Positions 55,701 to 64,000 of a stretch of DNA of 64,000 nt are shown piece after piece (position 1 is the first letter of the stretch; each line of letters begins with the position of its first letter). The position numbers and the translations under genes are program-made. The DNA is taken from the NCBI GenBank assembly GCA_001949185.1, contig BDGG01000001.1:6431353-6495352 (forward strand), read 5' to 3'. The DNA comes from Ramazzottius varieornatus. Taxonomy: Eukaryota > Tardigrada > Eutardigrada > Parachela > Ramazzottiidae. The notes below the pieces were generated by a model. The model was given only the letters and a program-made list of their open reading frames with translations, was not told the origin of the DNA and did not search any database.

Positions 55701-56007
55701 CGAAGTGGATCTTTGAACCTGCGGTATTGCCCAGTGAAGACCGACGTGTTGATGGATGGCTGAGTACATCGTTGGGCGCCAAGGATAAAGAAGATCGATG
55801 GGAGGTGGACGAGCCCGAGGCCGAACTGCCAGTTGACGAAGAGGAATTCCTCCACACGGAATGCCTGTCCAGATCGTGGGTACAGGATAGGCCGGAATCT
55901 GCCGAGAGGTTCGTGTCCACAGAGTGCACTTCATATTCCGAGCTGGAGGCAGGTGAGCTTTTGCGCGGTTCCGGCGCACCATCAAAATCCCCGATATCCT
56001 CTGCCAT
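52746..56007 (-). CDS. PLEKHG-type Rho guanine nucleotide exchange factor (DH-PH)
   Basis: Exons 55639-56007, 54865-55386, 54455-54613, 54132-54363, 53645-54072 and 52746-53540 join in phase to 834 residues. A Ser-rich N-terminus precedes the DH domain (residues about 105-300: MDEIIQTERSYVEDLKQVIQ, FDIYAEYCLNFPTSCECLAL, LPLGPYLLKPIQRILKYHLL). The PH domain follows (LEDTFRVIGVKGERNLCLFD, QIVIEAKSLDQKRLWTTKLK). The rest is a low-complexity basic tail. DH-PH proteins load GTP onto Rho, Rac or Cdc42 at the membrane or cytoskeleton. Residue pattern and domain spacing fit the PLEKHG1-4 group rather than Dbl or Vav; which member is not clear. The frame is open upstream to 56328 with an acceptor-like TTTTAG near 56065, so an additional 5' exon and start are possible. 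Confidence 0.88.
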
Positions 56008-59000
56008 GGTGAAGCTCTCTAGTATGTCCACCATGCAAGTTGTCAGATCAATACTCGATCCTAAAAGACAAGATTCCGTCAAACATAATCTCCCTAACTG
56101 CTGGACAAACGTTTTTTTCGTTCCAAGTGATAAAACTGTAAGCTCGACGCCTGAAAGTGTGCGGAACAGAATCAGCAGAAGAAACTTGCTATCGGGAAAA
56201 GGCCACCCATTAAAATTTACTCTTCTACCTGTGGCGTGCAAAACGATTATACCGTATTCAGTCGACTGCTGTAAAGTGTTATCTCTCTTTCTAAAACACA
56301 GAGTAATTGACGGTCGCGGCCAGATCATAAAGAAGTATCACAGCTCATTCAGCCTACAGGTAACTCTAATCGGATTTCGCCATGGTCCAACATGACACAT
56401 CGAGAGTAAGCACAAAGAGCACAAGTACGCCCACCGCGAACTACGCACTCGCCTGCGCTACACCTCGTCTTCCGTGTTGTCCTTCCAAATGAATCTTTGA
56501 TACCAAACAGAAGATAAATCTTGACATCGTTCAAACCATGCCGCATGATTGGCCACAGTAACGCTGAATTTACGACCACGTACGGCCAGACCGTTTGGCT
56601 CTTCTGACTGAACCACAAAAAGCTTCGCACATTCCTATCTTATCGCGACCTCGACCATAGCAAAGCACTTTCACGCCTTCCTTTCTTCTCATCAACGGCC
56701 ATTTCCAGCTCTCTTGAACGACCTCAAACGCGCCATGGTCTCTTTCTCTAAACCTCTAATTGCTTCAATTGAGGCCTTTACAGCCATTTACGATCATTTC
56801 CATCTCGCTATTTGCAGCTCCATTCGGAACAACAAAACTGTAAAGCCACAATGAATTTACGGCAGCAATTTTCCCCTTCGAACTCCGCTATCCAAATGCT
56901 CTTCGCTTTTCTTATGCAATACCATATCCGTAGCACAGGATCCAGTTTGTTTAATCAGACAGCACGCACGGTATTTAGTCCAAACACTCGAACAAAGACA
57001 ACGCGATAGGGAATTTCGATCTCCCGTTGAGTTCACCACTTTCCCTCACTACACAGCACCTATGAATAAACCGCCATTTCCATATCGTAACCCATTTCCT
57101 TCCCCGCAATCAACCTAACTATTCATCCGTTCGGAAAGGTGGGCTGATGTTTATTCCGCAAGGTCGTTTAATACCAATTAACCCTTTTTTTTCGCGCATA
57201 TCTTATTCGATTTCATCTCTCTTCCTCGCACGCATTTATGCAAGAACTGCATCCAGAGAAATTGTTCCGGATCGCTGCAGAGACCTCGAGTTGTCTTCCT
57301 ATTAAATCACCAGCCAGTCCCAGCGGGAACTATATGGACCTCCCTGCAATACGAGCCTCCTGGGTCGCGTCCGGTTATTCCGATTCACTCGATCCAACCA
57401 TTACCGCCCTAAAGCAACTCAGCAAATTAAGCCCATGTCCATCAGCACGAATACACAGCTGCAACTGTGTAGCACTGAAAAGCTTCAGCAACATAGTGCT
57501 CGGTCAAGATTTGAATGAATTGACCATAGCATCTCACAAGCTCTTGACTCGTACTACTCGAGCACAAGTACCGTACTGCAAGAGATACTGGATCCTTTTA
57601 TGCCGCCCTGACTCTCGTCAACACTGTAGCTCAATAGTTCTCATCAGCATCCACCAAACAACTTTAAGTTTACAATACAGCCGCCACAATGAGCCGACCT
57701 CAACGGTGGTAGCATATACACGCAGAAACAAGTGCTGATGTGGGATCGAACTGAAGTTCGAGGTTGCACTTCAGTTTTAACTATTTGAGGATGTTTTCTT
57801 CGATTCTTGCTCATACAATGAGAAAATGAAGGGTGCGAAGGGATTTCTCCCATCATCACGACCACAAGGATGCTTATTTCCAACGAGACTTATTTGACCC
57901 ACAGTGACCATGTTGACTTCCTCGTCTAGAGCTGTCAATCTATCCCTGTTATTATCCTATACGGTCCACTGTCCACGCGGCGTAAACGCCGTAAGCTGGG
58001 ATTTATGGAGATCGATCCATACGCTGATTGAACCGAGCCATCGATTGTCTGGCGAGATATTTCGAGCTTAGCATTAGCTAGAAGTGTCCAGAATCTATAA
58101 CGTAAACTCACACCAGCTGTTTGTCCGCAATATCCGTTGGTTGCACTGGCCTGCTGATCGATAGCTTGCCAAGCTTTCCTGCGTTGCTTCCTACAGGCTA
58201 TACAGCAAACGGAAATCGCACTCTGTCATAATGGTCTCCTACTTGACCGACTTCTGCAATGGTTATAAAGCGGAATCCCGACACACGCTAAGCTGTATCT
58301 CCTCGTGATCCCCCAGCTTGTAAAGCTTGGAGATTCCTCCCACGAGGAAGACGGCTGAAGACAAACATGCATTCATTGACACTATAACTTAAAACTTCCA
58401 TTAGTTTCCGCAGAAAAATGTCTCAAGTGCGCCCGAAACTGCGCAATTATGCCGGAATTCAGTTAATTGAGATTTTTTGCCCGGACGATAGCGAGCATTT
58501 TCGAACGTTCAAGTGCGGGTCACATTTCCGCTGAAATACTTTTTCCTTTTTCAGGCAAGAGCGACATCGCGGTTGAAATTCCGGGGATAACTTTCTATTC
58601 AAGCTTGCTTGTTGTATTCAAATTAGAAATGCGAAACCCTTCACAAAAACAAACTAGGTTAGAATTACATTCGAAAAGGCTTACCAAAGATTTCACGCCA
58701 CTCATTGTCCATTGTCGACTTGTAATCCATTAAAGTCCTCAATGATCTCGGCATTTTCGACAGATAGTAGCAACAATGCTGCTCAAATGAAGATTTACGG
58801 CGAAGGTTGGACAAGCGCTACTTCGAGCTCACAGTAAGACATGACGGATCTCAGTTCGGACCTCGCAGAAGAAAAACCCCTCAGCACTTTTTGCCGGCCA
58901 GAACAAATTGGTACATCATGCAAGAGCTAGCTTGTCGCACGGGGTAGAAGCGAAGAAAAAGCATGGCGCGCAAAAGCAAGAAAATGCTGAAAGGCCCCCA

Positions 59001-59967
59001 CTGTCCATCATGTTGGTCATTAGGTATACAGTAGCTGATGATGAATCGCACAGACTAATCGTTCATACGCATGATATGAGACTACAGCTGCACCGCAGTG
59101 TGAGGAACGTGACGGCTAGACGTCACAGCCCACTCTCGTCCTCAGTGAATACATCCGCCCAATGCTTCAGTATGCAACTGTGTAGACGACAGTCGCGCCT
59201 TTCTATATGTTGATGTCGGCACCCGTCTGACCATCTGCTCCAGAAATAACACCCATAGCTCGAGCTTAGATCCGTATTCAGAAAATCCATATCCACATTG
59301 CTCATTAGAGAGACTGCTTTAACCTCGCATAAATTGGGGAGTCGAACAAGGAAGTAAGCAGCACAGTGTGGAACAGAAGATTAGCTGATTGAGGTGCAGG
59401 TCAGCATGTGACCGAACTGGGACTAGGAACAGCAACATCTGTGCTGTTTTGAGGGATATCAGACAAAGTTTAAACTGGGTGTAATGGCGATAAAAGCAAA
59501 GCCGCTAGCTTGTTAGCGCACTTGGCAAGATACGCCGTAAATGACTGCGATTAAGCCGTGTCCGACACGAATAGTTCGCCACCATAAAACACCGCTGAAC
59601 AAACTGTACCCGCCACCCCAGCACACAGCTTGAACTTCCATCTGAGGAAGAAAATCTCTGTACAAGTCAGTAGTGCACGTCACGATACATTGCTGTACAG
59701 TATAGTGGAGTACCTCAACTGGGTTTACAGTGGACCATCGAGCGCATAGCTGATCGATCGTACTCCACAGAGCCATAACAAAACATCTCAAGATATGAAG
59801 ACCCGGTTAAAACTGGACGATTTAGTCGCGCACTGCTGTATGAAAGCACAGCGACTAAATCGCTAATCGGGTGGATTACTTCGTCTTGTGGGTGGTTTTT
59901 GAGCCAATTCGGTCGTACCCTCTGAGAAAGCTCAGGCCAAACGAAAAACGGATGGAGGCGGAACCTC
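56008..59967. other. Long non-coding stretch
   Basis: About 4 kb with no supported gene. A 166-residue open frame at 57238-57738 (+) has no motif or splice support. It may include 5' UTR or a first intron of the RhoGEF. Confidence 0.4.
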
Positions 59968-60712
59968 ACTAAGGCCGTGTACATTTTCTCGACTGGGTCG
60001 TTGTGAGTGACGAGGTCGTTATGAAAAACTACGTAGACTTTCTGCACGCTTGAAGAAGCTAGTTCGTGTAGTAGGCGAAATTTCAATCAACCCCACAGTA
60101 ACCCGAAATATAGCGACGAACCAGCGTTCACAAAATACGGTGGAAAATGCGATCAACCAGCAATCGCAACCTCGCTAGTTACTTTCGAGCTCTGCTCTTC
60201 ACTTGCGATTCCTATTCGCGCCATTTCTCTCTAATCGTCCCAACAAGACGGATTGCTTTCCCTTTTGCTATCGTCCAAGGCCATCACAGCAACCCTGACT
60301 GGATCAAACTGATCATTCGGAAGCTCCATCTTCACATCGGCAGAGATAAGGAGAAAAACGACAACTCCGTGGAGAGATAAAACGCACGATCACCAGCACT
60401 CTCCAGTGCTGGGTAGAAAGCTACTAGCCTTTTTTGGCTATTAGCTCTGGTAGGCGCTTTATAATGGAGTTGGTTGGCTACGCTGGTTGCCTACCCTGAC
60501 GCGTTCAGAAAGTCGACGTAGTCGGCGACGAGGTTAGATGAAACGGGGTTGAAATGACTCATCGCATAATTTTTCGAATTTTTGAACGATTTTTGGGTTG
60601 TTATGAGTAACCCACTGCTGGGTTAAACATAATCGCCTTTATGAACGCTGGTTCATCATAATCCTCATAACGACCTAGTAGCCTACCACTAAATGAACAC
60701 GGCCTAATACAG
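59968..60712. mobile_element. Foldback element with multiple inverted blocks
   Basis: Three blocks in 59968-60140 reappear inverted in 60499-60712: AAGGCCGTGTACATTTT..GAGGTCGTTATG, ACTACGTAGACTTTCTGCACGC (mirror GACTACGTCGACTTTCTGAACGC), and GACGAACCAGCGTTCACAAA (mirror GATGAACCAGCGTTCATAAA). Order is not perfectly collinear, so internal rearrangement is likely. It ends exactly where the dispersed repeat 60713-60850 begins. Confidence 0.55.
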
Positions 60713-60850
60713 CTGGAAATTTTCCTTGCTCAAATCAACCGAGCCTGGCTTGATTCAACACTTTTGTTTTGAGCAAGTGGCCATTTTGAATTTCGCTTTG
60801 TGGAACTCTCCATTTTCCCGGAGAAAGTGATCCGTTTCTTGATAAGCTTT
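60713..60850 (-). repeat. Dispersed repeat, second block, copy 2
   Basis: Inverted relative of 4212-4365; see that entry for shared text. Confidence 0.6.
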
Positions 60851-60917
60851 CGTAATCTGAGCTTTTTATACGACTACGAGTTTAACGAAGTGACCAGGCC
60901 TTGCTGTGGAGCCAAAA

Positions 60918-61395
60918 ATGATGTTTTACGGACGCGTAAGGCGAGTGGATCGGAGCCATGGCGTCTACCTACCACTGGGGCGATCTCGTTCGCTCCCGTT
61001 TTTCACGTCCTTTCGCCCGAGCTCGGACTCATCGATCTCAGGGTAAGAATTCTGCTTTCTTCAACCCTGAAATTCAGAATATTCTAACATGAGCCTAAGG
61101 ATTTGCGGACTGGGCCGTTTCTGATCGTTTGGAGGCTTTGTAACGTTGATTGTGCTGACCGTTGATTGGTTGCTTTTATTCTTACGGTGTTCTTCTTGCA
61201 GTGCGACAGCTGATGCCGTTCGCTTCTCGGAACGGACAAGGGTTCCAATATACATTACCAAGGAGTGCCGAGCACAACAGCCATCCGATCTGAAGAGCGA
61301 GCTCGCGGTTTCACAAGTAAGCAGATTGATACGGTACGTCGACCGGATTCGGGTTTTTTTTCCAGACGTTTGCTCCAGCACATTCAGCTGCTTGA
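60918..61395 (+). CDS. Possible small three-exon gene, 89 residues
   Basis: Exons 60918-61042 (donor GTAAGA), 61202-61316 (acceptor TTCTTGCAG, donor GTAAGC) and 61366-61395 (acceptor TTTTTTTTCCAG) have strong splice signals and join in phase to 90 codons, starting MMFYGRVRRVDR and ending FAPAHSAA. The first exon is Arg/Ser-rich and could be a mitochondrial targeting sequence. No family recognised. The opposite strand is also open for 177 codons (61061-61594), so strand and existence are uncertain. Confidence 0.35.
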
Positions 61396-61664
61396 TGGCT
61401 AATTTTTGGTTGTTTACAGACACATCTGACTCGCAACCGGAAGAGAATACTTCTTTGTTAATCTGTTTACCGTTCCCTTGTTCGTTCGTCTGACACCGCA
61501 TGCCTTCTGACGGCCTTTTCGAGCTCGACATGGGTGTAGCAGATTGCTGTAAAAAGGTTAAGATTATCTTATGTGCATGGCACATTTTGGTCATTGAGGT
61601 TTATCCTCCGCTGCGTTTCTATACAGTTTTTAGCTTGTCGTGGTTTGGTTTTTCTGCTCTTTTG

Positions 61665-61965
61665 CACTTGTTTGGTCGAGTTAAAATTTCCACCAGAAAT
61701 CATGTTTTCCGTCTCTACTGTAGCTAGGAAAAAAAGCAGAATCTGTGTCTGGATTATGCATCTTTTTTGGCTCGAATGAACGGCCAATTCAGAGCTTTCT
61801 TGATACAGAATAAACACTAATCCGTGTTCCAAAACTGCCTATTTTCGGAAATAGAAGAAGCTCTTCTTGATAGAATGAAAACAGCGTTTTCTGGGTTTCT
61901 TTTCCTCGAAGTTTTAGCCTATCTGATGTTGAAAAACAGGCTTTTTTAGATCCGGGCTAGAAGCG
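61665..61965 (-). repeat. Dispersed repeat, copy 2
   Basis: Inverted relative of 3410-3740, about 300 bases. Confidence 0.7.
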
Positions 61966-62028
61966 TGCAACTTTTTCTAGGGCTTTGACACCTTGTTTCG
62001 TATTGTTTTCTCTGTCTTTAAAACAAAC

Positions 62029-62523
62029 ACTGTATTCTCTCCGGAAATGGATGTACGTTACTCAATTCAAAATGTGAAACTGCAGATATGGTCGGTAGGC
62101 GGTAGCTCATACGATTGAAACAGCTGTGACGCCACAGGATTCAATCAATCCAATCAATCCGGAGAGTTCACATTTTGCTTGGTTCAGTTATGAAATCAGC
62201 TGTTCAGTGAATGACTCGCACAGACTAATAGTATTTTGTCCGACTGCGCTGATTGCTTTGTATCACTTCTCGTCGAACGTTCTTTTCCTACTGAACCTAG
62301 AGTTTCGTGGCTTACCGTGTTAACCATTCTGTCTCAGCTGTCGTGCGATGTCAGTTTTCTCTGTGAGCTGTCTCTTACTGTAGTTTGACTCCATAAAACG
62401 GCTACTAAAGCTGTCCGTAAATACGTCAAGATCTGACGCCATGCTGGCTTTGTGTAACAGCTACGCTAACACTCCAGTGAACCAGATATCAGTGACGTAC
62501 ATCTATTTCCGGAGAGAATACAG
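62029..62523. mobile_element. 495-bp MITE with ACTGTATTC ends
   Basis: Terminal inverted repeats of about 33 bases: CTGTATTCTCTCCGGAAATG, GATGTACGTTACT on the left, and the mirror CTGTATTCTCTCCGGAAATA, GATGTACGTCACT on the right. Shares its outer ACTGTATTC(C/T)CTC with the 27490-27643 element. No transposase inside. Confidence 0.75.
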
Positions 62524-64000
62524 CACCAGAAATTCAGCTAACAAAACGGCAAGGCCGGCTTCCGGACGCTGAACGGAACTACGTTTGATTATCAGGGGAC
62601 GTGAATGGGTTGTCACGTGCAAAGTAGCGGACTCCGAGATTCTATGTCTGAAATTTCTGCCTCATTTTTGTGTTCGTTCCACGTCTCGAAAATACATTTG
62701 CAAGGAAAGCATCCTAAAGACAAAATTCGTCTTGCATGAAATGAATACATCTGTCAACGACGCCAGCAGTAACAACGTAACAGACCTACTCGAAACTGTT
62801 TTTCCCATTAAGTCACACCCACTTCGCTGTTCATCACAATAAACTCCATACTTGATAAGATTCAACAGTTTATTTTGTCTACAGTAAAAATATCAGGGTA
62901 CTCGACGAAGATAAAGAACAGTCGGCTAGCTTGGATAAATCGTGAAGCTAATGAGCCATGACGAAATGATAAAGACTTGGTCGTGCTTCAGTGATAAATG
63001 CCTGCGAAGGACACAAAACGAAGAAAAACGACGCTGCGCTTCACCGGCCTGGATGTCGTAGTTCAAGCTGGAAAAGTGTGTCAGAGAACACGTGGTTGTG
63101 TTGACTTGGTGATTAGCCTTTTACAAATTTGTAGAAAGGAACAACTGTGACTGACAGTTAATTTCAGATTTCTAACTCGTGATTACAGCTCTCGGTTTCT
63201 TAAGATGTGATTATCTGCCAGTGAAACGACCACAAAAAACATGTTTCAGCTATATTGCTCCACTTCTCGAGTTCCTAAAGGCTATAGATTTGCGAAGTTC
63301 GGCAGGTTCGCTTGACTACTTACAACCCGGAGGAAACAGAGAGTAACACTGGTTGAATAAAAGCACGGCTGCTTCCCGGATCCAGCTTCACTTTTCGTTT
63401 GCCACCAAAGTACAACATATTCTGCTTGGTAACGGTCTCACCTTCCAAACACTTCCGGAATGGACTCAACCTCCGAGCTCTGTTCTTTTTCGAGGCCGCA
63501 AATTCATTTGCACCATGTTCCACGAATATACTCATTCTTATATCCGGTCAAGCACATGAACAAAAGATTAGTGTCGAGATATCTAATAAAACGGATCCGG
63601 AAGTGGGACGAGAGTTCCTGAATATTTTTCGCTTGCGATGAAAGAATAGCGCGCCATGAGATTCGAGATCAAAACATATTTTTAGTGTTCATTGCAATCG
63701 CAAAGCCTGAAGTCAGCTTCTGAATCAAAGCGAAGTCCAAGAATTTACATTACCATAAGTGCCTCATTCTACCATGCATAAATATCACGTAAGCTATAAA
63801 AAGTCATGCATGAACTGAAAGCCATCAATTGAGCTTCAGCCTTTGCAACTTCAGATCTTTCATAACGTCCAAACTTGAACTATGGCGGGGCCACTGTTCA
63901 TGCTGATGGTCAGCAGTGTTAGTCTCTACAAATCAACATCCTGTTGTGCCAAGAATCACCTACACAAAGAGCGAAAACGCCACCATTTATTTACACAGTC
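62524..64000. other. No supported gene to the right edge
   Basis: A 71-codon minus-strand frame at 63320-63535 (EGETVTKQNMLYFGGKRKVK) looks protein-like and could be one exon of a gene running off the edge, but no partner exon was found. Otherwise nothing recognised. Confidence 0.3.

Noticed and set aside
57238-57738. 166-residue plus-strand open frame
   Set aside because: No recognisable domain, composition like random Ser-rich translation, no paired splice sites or conserved neighbour.
61061-61594. 177-codon minus-strand frame starting near MSSSKRPSEG
   Set aside because: The plus strand here has much stronger splice signals; the minus frame has no motif. Kept only as an alternative to the small candidate gene.
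1-64000. tRNA or rRNA genes
   Set aside because: No stretch with a convincing A-box and B-box (GGTTCGAnnCC) pair or rRNA-like sequence was noticed by eye; a tRNAscan run would be needed to exclude diverged copies.
1-64000. Bacterial operons or horizontal transfer from bacteria
   Set aside because: All recognised coding regions are animal-type and intron-bearing or transposon-derived; no Shine-Dalgarno-spaced gene clusters seen.

Overview
The window is nuclear DNA from an invertebrate animal. Coding sequence is split by many GT-AG introns, some only 40-80 bases long. The recognisable genes are animal ones: a cilium regulatory-complex subunit, a BK potassium channel, a UTX-type histone demethylase, ARFRP1 and a RhoGEF. 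A secreted chitin-binding protein points to an ecdysozoan. Compact genes, short introns and mid GC would suit a tardigrade, but that is inference; nothing here fixes the species. There is one 50-base run of N at 9219-9268.

Layout. 1-2732 (-): TCTE1/DRC5, running off the left edge. 5598-6946 (+): two-exon secreted chitin-binding protein. 7.8-9.5 kb: three inverted-repeat elements beside the N gap. 9842-15500 (-): a 17-exon Slo/BK channel. 16186-18290 (-): a four-exon KDM6-type JmjC demethylase without TPR repeats. 18.7-20.4 kb: two inverted-repeat elements. 24.4-39.5 kb: a transposon-rich block with the front (protease, RT) and back (RNase H, integrase) of a decayed Gypsy element 10.5 kb apart. 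Between those halves lie a nine-exon BEN-domain gene (-), an intact pogo-like transposase (+), a broken CACTA-type transposase (+), a 22-bp minisatellite and a chromodomain pseudogene (+).

39.7-48.1 kb: two paralogous small membrane-protein genes (-) next to two decayed DUF7869-family genes (+). The second DUF7869 gene carries an array of perfect CRE palindromes and a miniature element in its introns. 49.1-49.7 kb (+): ARFRP1. 49.9-51.7 kb (-): a zinc-finger gene. 52.7-56.0 kb (-): a PLEKHG-type RhoGEF. 56-64 kb is mostly non-coding, with inverted-repeat elements, a relative of the 3.4-4.4 kb repeat in inverted orientation, and one weak three-exon candidate gene.

The host genes do not form a pathway; they are independent eukaryotic units. 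The most notable signals are: (i) a BK channel that keeps the GYGD filter but has a weakened S4 and an eroded calcium bowl; (ii) a family of about 78-bp palindromic modules (core AAGTGGCGCAC/GTGCGCCACTT), in tandem and singly, inside introns of at least two unrelated genes and near a third; (iii) a 300-bp array of four GCAGTGACGTCACTGC palindromes. Exon boundaries were read by eye from splice signals, homology and reading phase. For the long genes the summed exon lengths close in frame, which is the main support for them.
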